Shown piece by piece: positions 19,920-28,505 of a DNA stretch of 64,000 bases. Source of the DNA: Mesorhizobium amorphae CCNWGS0123. Lineage in GTDB: Bacteria; Pseudomonadota; Alphaproteobacteria; Rhizobiales; Rhizobiaceae. Position numbers and translations under genes: made by a program. Every line of letters starts with the position of its first letter. Within the stretch, counting starts at the first letter, position 1. The notes under the pieces were generated by a model that ran no database searches, was not told where the DNA came from, and saw only the letters and a list, made by a program, of their open reading frames with translations. The DNA is taken from the NCBI RefSeq assembly GCF_001686985.1, contig NZ_CP015318.1:2044001-2108000 (forward strand), written 5' to 3'.

Positions 19920-22396
19920 TGTTCGCTCCTGCGGTCGGCGGTCAGGCTGCGCAGCGTGAGCAGCGCGATCAGGATCAGCCCTTGCGTGGCGGCATTGTAG
20001 TCGCTGCTGACGCTGAGCGTGCCGAGCAGCGCGCCGATCAGCGACAGCGTCACCGCGCCGGCGATGGCGCCGACCGGCGAGATGATGCCGCCGAGCAGCG
20101 AGCAGCCGCCCATCACAACGGCGGCGACGCTGAGCAGGGTGAAGGAATTGCCGGAATTGATGTCGCTTGCCGTGTTGATTGCCGTCAGCGACAGGCCGGC
20201 GGCACCCGCGAACAGCCCGGCGATGAGATAGCGCACCAGCGCATAGCGCGTCGGCGACCAGCCCGAGCGGATCATCGCTATCGGGTTGTTGCCGAAGCCG
20301 CGCAGCACCACGCCAAGTGGCAGCCGGTCGATGACCAGCACGATCAGCGCCACGGCCGCCATGAGGATGATCGAGGTCGGCATGAAGCCGACCGACCAGC
20401 CGAACAGCGCCGTCAGCCAGTCCGGGCTGGCGCCGCCCGGCGTCGGCTGCAGCGCATAGCCGATCCCCACCCAGATGAAAGAGGCGCCGAGCGTGACGAC
20501 GATGGCCGGGATCTTGCGCGCCTGGATCAGGCCGCCGAGCCCAGCATAGGCGGCCAGCGCCGCCACCAGCGCCAGCGGGCCGAGCCATGGTTGGTCGTAG
20601 AGCAGCGTGGCGCTGAGCACGCTGACCAGGCCGGCAAAGGCGCCGACGCCAAGGTCGATCTCGCTGCCGCCGACGATGAACATCTGCGCCGCCGTCACCA
20701 GCACCAGCGACAGCGCCGGCATCAGGAGCAGGTCGAGGCCGAAGATCGAGGCGACCGCCGGATTGGCCGAGATCATGATGCCCAGCACCGCGGCGAGGCC
20801 GATGAAGGGCGCCGCGTTCACCAGCCGCCGGGCAAGTCCGGCAGCTGTCGCCGCCCTCGGCCCGGCGTCGGCGAGCTTGTCCGTCGGCTGGGTGAAGGAG
20901 GCGCCGACGATCGCCGATTCCGTGATCGCCTCGCCGACCAGTTCCCGCACGATGCGTCCGCCGGCGAAGACCAGAACTCGGTCGCAGGCGAGCAGTTCGG
21001 CATCCTCGGTCGTGTGCCAGACCAGCGTGCGGCCGCCGCGCGCGATCTCGTTGCAGTGCCGGTAGAAGTCCTGCTTGGTGGCGATGTCGACGCCGCGCGT
21101 CGGGTCGTCGAGCAGGATGATCGGCGCATCGGTGACCAGCGCCCGGGCGACCAGCGCCTTCTGCTGGTTGCCGCCGCTGAGCTCGGTGATGTTGGACTGG
21201 AAGCGCTTGTCGTCCAGCCGCAGCTTGCCGGCGGCGCTGCTCGCCGTATCGCGGTTGGCGCGCTCGGAAACCAGGCCGAGCGCCGGGCGGCGGGCCAGTG
21301 CGCCGATGCTGATGTTGGAAAGCACGCTCCACAGCGGGAATACGCCTTCCTTCTGCCGGTCGCCGGCGATGAAGCTCGCCTCCGCGCGCCTCTCAACGGC
21401 TGCATCGTGCCTGTGGCCCGTGCCGAAGATCGCGTGCAGCAATTCCTTTTGGCCGCTGCCTTCGAGGCCGGCCAGGCCGATGATCTCGCCGCGCACGATG
21501 TCGATGTCGCGGCCGAGCTCCGCCGTCAGCGTGCCGGAGAGCCGCACCAGCACATCCTTTGAGGATGCGGCGGCGACGCTGTGCTGGTGGACCGGATTGG
21601 CGTCACCACCCATCAGCTGCACCAGCCCGGCAATCGAGGCATCGGCGACCTTGCCCTGCCAGGCGGTGCGGCCGTTGCGCAGCACCACGATTTCGGTGGC
21701 GATGTCGATGATCTCCTGCAGCTTGTGACTGATGAAGATGAAGGCGAGCCCGGCCTCGGCCCGCTCGCGGACGAAGGCGCGCAACTGCTTCGAGCGATCG
21801 AGATCGAGCGAGGAGGTCGGCTCGTCGAGCACGATCAGCTTGACGCGGGGCGTCGCCGCCGCGCGTGCGATCTCTACCATCTGTCGTTCGGCGATGGAGA
21901 GGTGGCCGACCTCGGCGTCAGCATCGATGCCATTGCCGGGAAAGACCGCGTCGAGCGCCGCGCGGGCTCGGGTGCGGTAGAGCGCCCGCCAGCCGGGCCG
22001 GCTTGCCGCTTCGCCCGGTGTTTCGAGGAAGAAATTCTCGGCAACCGAAAGGTTGGCGCAGAGCGACAGCTCCTGGTGCACCATGCGGATGCCGCGCCGC
22101 TGTGCCTCGTTGGTGTCGTAGCCGGTGAAGTCCAGCGCCTCGCCGGCAAAGGAGATCGAGCCCAGCGTCGGCCACATCGCGCCGCACAGGATGCGCATCA
22201 GTGTCGATTTGCCGGCGCCGTTGCCGCCGACCAGCCCGATCACGTCGCCGGCGCTGACGGAAAGATCGATGCCGGCATTGGCAAGCGTTGGCCCGAAACT
22301 CTTGGTGATCCGGCTGAGCGAGACAACGCTTGGCCGGGCAGGAGCGGCAGGCGCCGTGGCGGCGCCATCCTGATCGGCAACGGCAAGCTGGGACAT
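19916..22396 (-). CDS. Sugar ABC transporter fusion: ATPase-ATPase-permease (system 2)
   Basis: 826-residue fusion. Residues about 20-500 are an RbsA-type double ATPase: Walker A GGNGAGKST, Walker B IVLDEPTSSLD in the first domain, a degenerate second Walker A (GLEGSGQKEL) and signature ELSGGNQQKALVARAL. Residues about 520-826 are an RbsC-type permease with the segment GGSEIDLGVGAFAGLVSVLSA. The start MSQLAVADQ at 22396 has GGAGG 5 bases upstream. The reading frame is open throughout, so this is a true fusion. It works with the single permease downstream and the binding protein upstream. Confidence 0.9.
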   Translation of the reverse strand: MSQLAVADQDGAATAPAAPARPSVVSLSRITKSFGPTLANAGIDLSVSAGDVIGLVGGNGAGKSTLMRILCGAMWPTLGSISFAGEALDFTGYDTNEAQRRGIRMVHQELSLCANLSVAENFFLETPGEAASRPGWRALYRTRARAALDAVFPGNGIDADAEVGHLSIAERQMVEIARAAATPRVKLIVLDEPTSSLDLDRSKQLRAFVRERAEAGLAFIFISHKLQEIIDIATEIVVLRNGRTAWQGKVADASIAGLVQLMGGDANPVHQHSVAAASSKDVLVRLSGTLTAELGRDIDIVRGEIIGLAGLEGSGQKELLHAIFGTGHRHDAAVERRAEASFIAGDRQKEGVFPLWSVLSNISIGALARRPALGLVSERANRDTASSAAGKLRLDDKRFQSNITELSGGNQQKALVARALVTDAPIILLDDPTRGVDIATKQDFYRHCNEIARGGRTLVWHTTEDAELLACDRVLVFAGGRIVRELVGEAITESAIVGASFTQPTDKLADAGPRAATAAGLARRLVNAAPFIGLAAVLGIMISANPAVASIFGLDLLLMPALSLVLVTAAQMFIVGGSEIDLGVGAFAGLVSVLSATLLYDQPWLGPLALVAALAAYAGLGGLIQARKIPAIVVTLGASFIWVGIGYALQPTPGGASPDWLTALFGWSVGFMPTSIILMAAVALIVLVIDRLPLGVVLRGFGNNPIAMIRSGWSPTRYALVRYLIAGLFAGAAGLSLTAINTASDINSGNSFTLLSVAAVVMGGCSLLGGIISPVGAIAGAVTLSLIGALLGTLSVSSDYNAATQGLILIALLTLRSLTADRRSEQ

Positions 22397-22440
22397 TCGT
22401 CCTCCGTTTTCTTCGACGCCAGGATCGGGCGCAGTAAGGA

Positions 22441-22534
22441 GCAATTCCAGGAAAAGTGCTTAGCGGTTTTCCGTCCGGAATTGCGTAGTACCAAATACCT
22501 AGAGCGGGCCAGCGACAAAGCTGAACCGCTCTAG
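22441..22534. repeat. Rhizobial intergenic palindromic repeat
   Basis: Three inverted pairs: GCAATTCC/GGAATTGC (22441-22448, 22477-22484), GGAAAA/TTTTCC (22450-22455, 22467-22472) and CTAGAGCGG/CCGCTCTAG (22499-22507, 22526-22534). The sequence type is a familiar dispersed element of Mesorhizobium genomes. It lies between the binding-protein and ATPase genes of importer 2 and may lower expression of the downstream genes. Confidence 0.75.
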
Positions 22535-22565
22535 GCCGGCACCCGATCCAAGCCGGTTGGTCGCG

Positions 22566-23588
22566 TTACTTGCTGAGCAGGTTCTGCTTCACCCAGTCCA
22601 GCGAATAGCTCGGGCTGATGATCTGGCCGCCCGGCAGCTTCGCATATTCCTTGAGGTTGCTTGCGTCGACCGTCGCCACCGGCATGATCATCAGCTTCGG
22701 TGCTTTGGCGCCCTTGAGCAGCGACAGGCCGAGCCAGAAGGCGGCGCCGCCGATGCCGGGCGTGGTGTTCATCGACACCGTCTGGTAGCCATTCTTGGCA
22801 TTCTCCTCGGCCCACCATTTTACGAAGTCGGTGCCGCCGCCACCTTCGATGACCGGCATCTTGCCGGCGTAGTCGCCGCCATACTGGACGAAGGCCTGCG
22901 CGATACCGACATCGTCGCTGCCGCCCTGACCGAGCACCGCATCGACATGCGGCAGCGAGGGCAGGACGTTGGCGATCGCCGCCTGCGCCACCGACGCCGT
23001 CGCCTGGCCATAGACTGTCGCGACCACCTTGATGTCCGGATACTTGGCCAGTACCGACTGCTGCGCGTTGAACATGTCGTTGTCGGGCGCCGAGCCCTTG
23101 ACGCCGCGCACCTGGATGACGTTGCCCTTTCCGCCGAGCATCTTGAACACGGCTTCGGCCTGGGTCGCCTTGTAGCCCTTGAAGTCGAAATTGAGCTGGT
23201 AGTTGCAGGGCGCCGAGGCGACCGAATCGAAGGAGACGACGATGATGCCGGCCTTGCAGGCCTTTTCGATGATGCCGTTGACCGCGGTCTCCGAGGCGGC
23301 GTCGACGGCAAGCACGTCGACCTTCTTCAGGATCAGTTCGGCGATCTGGCTGTTCTGCTGCGCGACGGAACCATCGCCGTTCATGACGATGTAGTCGGCG
23401 ATCTGCCCGGCGGCCTTGGCTTCTTTGGCCGAGGCCTCGAACGCTTCCACCATCTGGTGGCGCCACGTGTTGCCGTAATAGGCATTGGTCAGCGCGATGA
23501 CCGGCTTGTCCGACGATGCCATTGCCGGCAGCACGCACACACTCGCCAGCGCGGCGCTGGCAAGCGCCGCCACGATTGAAAGTTTCAT
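22566..23588 (-). CDS. Periplasmic sugar-binding protein (system 2)
   Basis: Binding protein of the ribose/xylose class, 340 residues. The signal peptide ends near PAMASSDK and the mature protein starts KPVIALTNAYYGNTWRHQM. It is diverged from the system 1 binding protein, which suggests a different ligand. The start at 23588 has GGGAGGAGATACA upstream. First gene of the second importer operon. Cargo could be another apiose form, apionate or an apiose glycoside; nothing in the sequence decides. Confidence 0.88.
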   Translation of the reverse strand: MKLSIVAALASAALASVCVLPAMASSDKPVIALTNAYYGNTWRHQMVEAFEASAKEAKAAGQIADYIVMNGDGSVAQQNSQIAELILKKVDVLAVDAASETAVNGIIEKACKAGIIVVSFDSVASAPCNYQLNFDFKGYKATQAEAVFKMLGGKGNVIQVRGVKGSAPDNDMFNAQQSVLAKYPDIKVVATVYGQATASVAQAAIANVLPSLPHVDAVLGQGGSDDVGIAQAFVQYGGDYAGKMPVIEGGGGTDFVKWWAEENAKNGYQTVSMNTTPGIGGAAFWLGLSLLKGAKAPKLMIMPVATVDASNLKEYAKLPGGQIISPSYSLDWVKQNLLSK

Positions 23589-23647
23589 TGTATCTCCTCC
23601 CATAAAGACCATAAGACGCAGCGTATCTGCTGAGGATCACGCTATGT

Positions 23648-23671
23648 CAGGTACACATTATACCAGCATAC
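23648..23671 (-). promoter_or_regulatory. Putative operator, CTGGTATAAT type, copy 4
   Basis: On the minus strand the sequence reads TGGTATGCTGGTATAATGTG, about 60-80 bases upstream of the system 2 binding-protein start. TGGTAT is present twice in tandem, and the following bases complete GTA-N7-TAC as in copy 1. Confidence 0.55.
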
Positions 23672-24119
23672 CAAATAGGCAATGGCCTTTGCTATCCCTG
23701 CGAGGCTGCGCTGCCATAGCCGCGAGGCGCCGGTTGAGTGTGTGTGTCGGAAGTATGCACTTATCTGGAGCCGCGACGGTACTTTCGAGACCTGCCGTGG
23801 CGATCCTCAATGCGGACGTCAAGAGCAACTGCAGGATCAAGGCATCGCACCAGAAGAGCTTGTCCATCTCCGCCTGGATGTCGGGGGCGAAACCGTCATG
23901 TGCTGCCGCATTCGCCTCCTCAGCCTGTTGGCGGTAGTAGTTCGCGTCGCGCACGGTCGTGAAGTTGCTGCGATCTGATACTGGATTGAAGCCCATAGCG
24001 TAGAGATCGGAGACAACAACCTGATGTCCCGCCGCAGACAGCGCCTCCTGCGATGCGCTGGTCAAGGCGCCGTTGAAACTGTTGGGCTCGGGGTGGGCGT
24101 GAACGATGAAGATGCGCAC
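23658..24119 (-). pseudogene. Truncated flavodoxin-like NAD(P)H quinone oxidoreductase
   Basis: The first 95 or so residues (MRIFIVHAHPEPNSFNGAL, then VVSDLYAMGFNPVSD and MDKLFWCDALILQ) match the start of the NAD(P)H dehydrogenase (quinone)/KefF flavodoxin-fold family. After about position 23833 the expected FPLWWFGLPA continuation is missing and unrelated sequence follows to a stop. The whole frame is 153 residues against about 200-250 for the family. The flavin site is incomplete, so the product is probably inactive. A GTG start at 24119 is assumed. Confidence 0.7.
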
Positions 24120-24146
24120 TGTGCTCGTCCCATTCGGTCGAAATAT

Positions 24147-24623
24147 TCATTTTCTAGATGTCGAAAGGGTTCGCTCGGCGACGTAGTCGAGCGAGAGGGG
24201 GCCAGCCCCGCGCGTCAGCACAAGCAGCAGCAGTGAGGCCCACAGCAGGTGCTCTGCCCAGCTTTCCGGATAAACGAAAATCTGGATGACTGACACGACG
24301 CCGAGCAGCATCAACGCTGCAACGCGCGAAAACAGTCCGAGGAAAATCAACACCGAGCCCGCAAGTTCGGCGGCCGTCGCCAGCGGCGCCGCGATCGACG
24401 GATCGACGAACGGAAGATTGTATTCGTTGGCGAACAGCTGCAACGTCACCGGCCAGGATGCCAGCTTGGTCTGCGCGGATTGCCAGAAGACATGCGCGAC
24501 CGCGACACGGGCGGCAAGCTGGATCAGCGAGAATGGAATGCGTTCGGGTAGCTTGATGATGCGCTTGTAGAGGCCGACAGAGCCGGCCGGGTTGGACGAG
24601 GATTGCTCCGATATTGCGGTCAT
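24147..24623 (-). CDS. DoxX-family membrane protein of the bufferin operon
   Basis: Integral membrane protein of 158 residues with four hydrophobic segments. It has the DoxX features ARVAVAHVFWQSAQTKL near residue 38 and PLATAAELAGSVLIFLGLFSR near 80. DoxX proteins are often encoded with DUF692/DUF2063 gene pairs and are suspected of a redox or membrane role in bufferin systems, though their function is not settled. It starts 12 bases after the bufC stop, so it is the last gene of the operon. Confidence 0.85.
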   Translation of the reverse strand: MTAISEQSSSNPAGSVGLYKRIIKLPERIPFSLIQLAARVAVAHVFWQSAQTKLASWPVTLQLFANEYNLPFVDPSIAAPLATAAELAGSVLIFLGLFSRVAALMLLGVVSVIQIFVYPESWAEHLLWASLLLLVLTRGAGPLSLDYVAERTLSTSRK

Positions 24624-24634
24624 GACTGTCTCCG

Positions 24635-25420
24635 TCAGTTTGAGGGGGAATTCGCGGCGACCCGCACGTTGGTGACGAGCCTGTCGCGGAACAGCCGCAC
24701 AAGGGCTGAAACCAGGTCGAAGGCCGGGTCGAGCGCCAAGGCACGGCCAGTGGCATGCTCGAGGCCGAAACCGTGCTTCAGCGAATGCCAGAAGGCGAAG
24801 CTAGCGCGGTCGAGCAGAAAAAGCCGCACGTAGTTCCCCGATCGCCACAACGCCACGCGTTCGGGGCGTCTTGTCCAGGTGATGTTTTCGTCGACCGCCG
24901 TCTCCTGTTGATGCGCCATCCATACCGACAGGATCGACCAGTGCGAGACGATCAGTCGCAATGAGGGCTGGAGCAGGATATCCGGTGACAGCCCAAGGTC
25001 GGTGTTGTCGAATTCTGCGAGGCTGCGGGGCGGCAGCGAAGCTGTATCGAGCGCCTCCGCTATGGCCCATTCGAGCCGCGCCGTTTCGGCGACGATCGGC
25101 ATGTCGGATAGCGTGTCGATCGTCTTCAGGAAGCGCGGGAAGCCGGCTCCATAGCGCGAAAGACGCGATTCAACCGGCGGATACCGTCGAATGAACTCGC
25201 TCGCCACGTAACGGAAGAAGCGTTCGTCTATCAGCCGGACGGTGACGGGAAACACCGCCATCAGCGCCGCGGTGAGGGAACTGCGCGTGTTGTTTTGGTA
25301 GATGCGCAGACGGGCCAGTGGATCGGCTTGGCCGGCGGTCAGCATTTTCGCGGAGACCAATGGCTCGATGGCAAGCACCGAGCGCGCAATGGTGGTCTGC
25401 AGGTTTTCAAGCGGCAACAT
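24635..25420 (-). CDS. bufC: BufC-type partner protein (DUF2063)
   Basis: 261-residue protein of the HvfC/BufC family. The N-terminal domain has LENLQTTIARSVL and RLRIYQNNTRSSLTAALMAVFPVTVRLI, characteristic of DUF2063, followed by a helical second domain. In bufferin and related RiPP systems this protein partners the DUF692 oxidase in recognising and modifying the precursor. The gene overlaps the oxidase gene by 14 bases, indicating translational coupling. Confidence 0.85.
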   Translation of the reverse strand: MLPLENLQTTIARSVLAIEPLVSAKMLTAGQADPLARLRIYQNNTRSSLTAALMAVFPVTVRLIDERFFRYVASEFIRRYPPVESRLSRYGAGFPRFLKTIDTLSDMPIVAETARLEWAIAEALDTASLPPRSLAEFDNTDLGLSPDILLQPSLRLIVSHWSILSVWMAHQQETAVDENITWTRRPERVALWRSGNYVRLFLLDRASFAFWHSLKHGFGLEHATGRALALDPAFDLVSALVRLFRDRLVTNVRVAANSPSN

Positions 25421-26432
25421 CGTATCCTCCTTCCATTGGCGTCAACGCTACCGGTATGGCTGCTCCGGCCTTGGCGGCAGCGAATGCTGCTAGCACTGGC
25501 ATGCTGGTCCCCATACTTTCGAAGAGGGTGAGGGACATCGGTCGGGGTTTGGCTGCCTCGGCTTGTCTCGCGGCCTGCTTGCGGTTGAACATGATCGAAG
25601 CGGTGAGCATGTCGGCCCACATGGCTTCGCCAAGGAGCACATCGAGAACCGGGACATCGGTGTCCCATTCGATCAGCGTGGGGCGCGGTCCGAGCCGGCT
25701 TATGGCATGCTGATAGAGCGCCCAGACGACAGGCGGCACGCGCGAGCCATGATCGTCGATGAGCACAGTGTCGGCTCCGACCTGATTGGTCGCGTGACCG
25801 GCAAGATGGATCTCGCCGATTGCCGCGGCTGGCAGCGCATCGATGAAAACTTTGGCGTCATATTGCAAATTGTGCGCCGAGACCTGGACGTTGTTGACGT
25901 CCAGCAGCAGACCGCAGCCGGTCCGTGCTACGAGCTCGGCCAGGAATTCGGCCTCGTTCATCGAGGAGCCCGCAAAGGCGACATAAGCAGACAGATTTTC
26001 GATCAGCACCTGCCGCTTCAGCGTGTCCTGGACCGCCGCGACATTGCGGGCCACGATCCCCAGCGCCTCTTCGTCATAGCGTAGCGGCAGCAGATCGTTC
26101 AGATAGGCACCGTCCGCGACACTCCAGGCGAGATGCTCGGAAACGAGATCGGGCTGGAAGCGCTCACAAACCCTGCGCAGTCGCTCCAGATGATCACGGT
26201 CAACTCCTCTAGCGCTGCCCAGCGACAAGCCAACGCCATGCACCGATAGCGGATAGATCTGGCGCAGCCGTTCCAGCGCCTCGGTGCCGGCGCCGTCCCC
26301 CATGTAGTTCTCGGCATGAACCTCGAGCCAGCCGGCGGAAGGTCTTCGCGTCAGCATTTCTCTGATGTGAGGCGAGCGAAGACCGATGCCCGCTGATGCG
26401 GGGATCGCGAGGGGCTGAAACGCAGGGGACAT
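25407..26432 (-). CDS. bufB: BufB-type multinuclear iron oxidase (DUF692/MNIO)
   Basis: 341-residue TIM-barrel enzyme of the multinuclear non-haem iron-dependent oxidase family. It modifies cysteines of small precursor peptides, as thiooxazoles in described bufferins. Iron-ligand segments are visible: GWLEVHAENYMG, SVHGVGLSLG, SEHLAWS, LIENLSAY, LLLDVNNVQVSAHN, GEIHLAGH and LIEWDTDVP. The start at 26432 has AGGAG upstream, and the longer frame is a shadow of the precursor gene. It lies 43 bases after bufA. Confidence 0.92.
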   Translation of the reverse strand: MSPAFQPLAIPASAGIGLRSPHIREMLTRRPSAGWLEVHAENYMGDGAGTEALERLRQIYPLSVHGVGLSLGSARGVDRDHLERLRRVCERFQPDLVSEHLAWSVADGAYLNDLLPLRYDEEALGIVARNVAAVQDTLKRQVLIENLSAYVAFAGSSMNEAEFLAELVARTGCGLLLDVNNVQVSAHNLQYDAKVFIDALPAAAIGEIHLAGHATNQVGADTVLIDDHGSRVPPVVWALYQHAISRLGPRPTLIEWDTDVPVLDVLLGEAMWADMLTASIMFNRKQAARQAEAAKPRPMSLTLFESMGTSMPVLAAFAAAKAGAAIPVALTPMEGGYDVAA

Positions 26433-26475
26433 CGGTCTGCTCCTTTCTAGAGGGTTGGCTCTAAGTCTGGATGGT

Positions 26476-26745
26476 TCAGGCTTTCGGCTTGTCGCTGCCG
26501 CCGGCAATCTTGGCGCAGCTGCCGGCGGGCACGTAGAGCCAGGAATCCGGCTGGTTGTCGGCGGTGGCCGTGCCGGCACAGGAATGCGTCGCGGTCTGAC
26601 AGTCGTTCTGGCCGGCCTTGACCACGCCGTAGCATTTCTCGAACGAGAAACTGGGCTGGGCGGCGGGGCCGCTATAGGCCGCCGTGGCGGCGAGCGAAGT
26701 GGCGGCCGCGAGGGCCGATCCGATGAGGGTCTTGGTGTTGATCAC
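26476..26745 (-). CDS. bufA: BufA-type bufferin precursor (DUF2282)
   Basis: Small secreted precursor of 89 residues starting with GTG at 26745, with AGGAG 9 bases upstream. A signal peptide ([19 protein letters not shown]) leads to a mature part with four cysteines in [22 protein letters not shown] and PAGSCAK. This is the DUF2282 pattern of bufferins, periplasmic copper-binding peptides post-translationally modified by the DUF692 enzyme. The operon with bufB, bufC and doxX confirms it. Copper or another metal-stress response is expected, but no operator was recognised. Confidence 0.9.
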   Translation of the reverse strand: MINTKTLIGSALAAATSLAATAAYSGPAAQPSFSFEKCYGVVKAGQNDCQTATHSCAGTATADNQPDSWLYVPAGSCAKIAGGSDKPKA

Positions 26746-26888
26746 AGTCGTATCTCCTGGTTGCGTTTCGAAGGAAAGACTGGCCTTGCGACCTGTCTGC
26801 AAGCAGTGTCCCCGATCCGAATGCCGAGCTGAAATGCTGTCTCGGCATGGATTTGATACGCGGCCACTATGTTGAAGAGGCCGCACGC

Positions 26889-26919
26889 AAAAAGCCCTCC
26901 GGCGGGGGCACCGGAGGGC
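26889..26919 (-). terminator. Intrinsic terminator of the patatin-like gene
   Basis: A perfect 9-bp stem (GCCCTCCGG with CCGGAGGGC, 26894-26902 and 26911-26919) is followed on the minus strand by TTTTT. It lies 58 bases after the stop of the patatin-like gene and isolates that gene from the bufferin operon. Confidence 0.9.
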
Positions 26920-26976
26920 TTGGCGCCTGCGTTCGGGAATATGCGAAGCAGGCGCGGCTAGGCGGGAGGGAGGCGC

Positions 26977-27837
26977 CTAGATGTATCGGTTTTCGCAACT
27001 GATGGCCGGGAGTTCATCAGTGCGGAGAGGAGCGGCCGCAAGCCAGTCTGCTGCACGCTGCCGCCCTCTGTCGCGCATGTCGGTCAACTCACCCCAGTCG
27101 ATCCAGGGCCTCATAAGCAGCGGAGCCCCGGCACGATGTCGACTGTCAAATATGGTGTGAACCGGCGCGCATTTGGTCGCGCAGTGGTTCGCTGCGAAGC
27201 TGCGATCCGGACATGGCGTCGCGAACACCGAAGGCCTGCCGGCGATTATCAGGCGATGGCGGGCTTCGGTTGATCGGACCGACGGCAACTGCGAGAGCTC
27301 GCCATCACCCCAATAGGTATCGCCGTCGATTTCTACAGGCGAGGAGAGGAAGGGGACAGTGGCTGCCGCCACGATCGCGTTGATCGACAACTGTTCACCG
27401 GTGAAAATCTTCACGGCGTCGGTGCGGGCGCTAACGGCCAGGACGCCGAGCTTCACCGGGCAGCGTACGTCGCGGATTTGCTCGATATCGATTGACTGTT
27501 CCAGTATCGATCGAAGGAGGTTGGCAATGTCGATGACGAAAATCGAGGCATGGCTGACGCGCCGCCAGAAATTGGCGAGTGCAGTCCGCGCCCCGCGCCG
27601 GCCGCCGAGTCCCAGGCCATAGGCAAAGACCGCCGCTTCAACCGCTCCAAAGCCGGACGCGGTGACTGCGCTGAAGGTGCAGTTCGGCTCGTCCAGCAGC
27701 CGGTCGAGCACGCCCCAGACGAAAGCGCCATGTGCGTCGGTTGAAACGAGAATCTCGACAGACTGGCGGTCTTCCGGTCGGTAACTGGTCCCGGAAATGA
27801 TGGCCTTGTCAGTATACGTCTCGGACCGGGCGTGCAT
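26977..27837 (-). CDS. Patatin-like protein without catalytic Ser-Asp dyad
   Basis: 286-residue protein with the overall layout of bacterial patatin-like phospholipases: VEILVSTDAHGAFVWGVLDRLL at the start, a nucleophile-elbow region, then AAATVPFLSSPVEIDGDTYWGDGELSQ. The GXSXG elbow is replaced by ASGFGAVEAA, where Gly stands at the expected Ser. The DG(G/A) motif reads GDGELS. It is therefore probably not an active lipase of the standard mechanism. The start at 27837 has GGAG 8 bases upstream; the extension to 28068 lacks support. It ends in a terminator. Role unknown. Confidence 0.65.
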   Translation of the reverse strand: MHARSETYTDKAIISGTSYRPEDRQSVEILVSTDAHGAFVWGVLDRLLDEPNCTFSAVTASGFGAVEAAVFAYGLGLGGRRGARTALANFWRRVSHASIFVIDIANLLRSILEQSIDIEQIRDVRCPVKLGVLAVSARTDAVKIFTGEQLSINAIVAAATVPFLSSPVEIDGDTYWGDGELSQLPSVRSTEARHRLIIAGRPSVFATPCPDRSFAANHCATKCAPVHTIFDSRHRAGAPLLMRPWIDWGELTDMRDRGRQRAADWLAAAPLRTDELPAISCENRYI

Positions 27838-28055
27838 CACTTGATCTCCATTCCAAGGTCGCCGGCAGGGCGACTTGTGGAGAGACTGCCGCATCTTCTT
27901 CTTTGAACGAAATGCCAAGGTGGCATGAAGTCCATAGGCAGATTGCATTGGCTGACAGTATTCGCGCGCAGCATCCTTCACCCGATCAGGCCAGGCGATG
28001 CGCGTCGCTTGCTTTCGCACCGTCGCCAGAACCGCGGCCTGGAACCAGGAGATAT

Positions 28056-28334
28056 ATGATGAGAACAAATCTCACTTGCATGGCTGCGCTTGCCATCAGT
28101 CTTGGCGCAAATCCGGCGTCCGCCGACCCCTTCAGCGACCTGGCGGCCTTGCCCACCTTCTATACGGACGCCAGCATGACGACGATGAAGTCCAAGGCCG
28201 AGTTCAAGGCCGCCTGGGATGCGATGGCGAAGGACAAGCAGGGTGCAATGATGAAGGAATGCCAGGATGCGGCGATGAGCAAGCCGCACGCCGAATTCTG
28301 CGCCAACCTGCAGGCGCTCGGCGGCGCCAACTGA
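28056..28334 (+). CDS. Small secreted protein of unknown function
   Basis: 92-residue protein with a clear signal peptide (MRTNLTCMAALAISLGANPASADP). The mature part of about 67 residues is rich in Met, Lys and Ala and has two cysteines (KECQDA and EFCANL) that could form a disulfide. AGGAGA lies 3 bases before the first ATG and 6 before a second in-frame ATG at 28059, so translation may start at either. I do not recognise a family. It lies divergent from the patatin-like gene and upstream of a LysR gene. Confidence 0.65.
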   Translation: MMRTNLTCMAALAISLGANPASADPFSDLAALPTFYTDASMTTMKSKAEFKAAWDAMAKDKQGAMMKECQDAAMSKPHAEFCANLQALGGAN

Positions 28335-28505
28335 GTTGGCGAGGTCCAGCCGCCACCTCCTGCACACGAGGCGTGCCGCGCGTTCTCAACACGCCATGAC
28401 GGACCGCTATCGACTTCATAGCGGCAGTGCATTGGCGCCGAGACAAGCTTTGCGGCAGGCTCCGAAGCTACGAAAAGCCTCGTTTGCAATTTGGGACAAA
28501 TCGGC

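Noticed and set aside
19919..21562. 547-codon frame antisense to the ATPase-permease fusion
   Set aside because: Arg/Asp/Gly-rich shadow of a strongly biased gene; the opposite strand has clear ABC motifs throughout.
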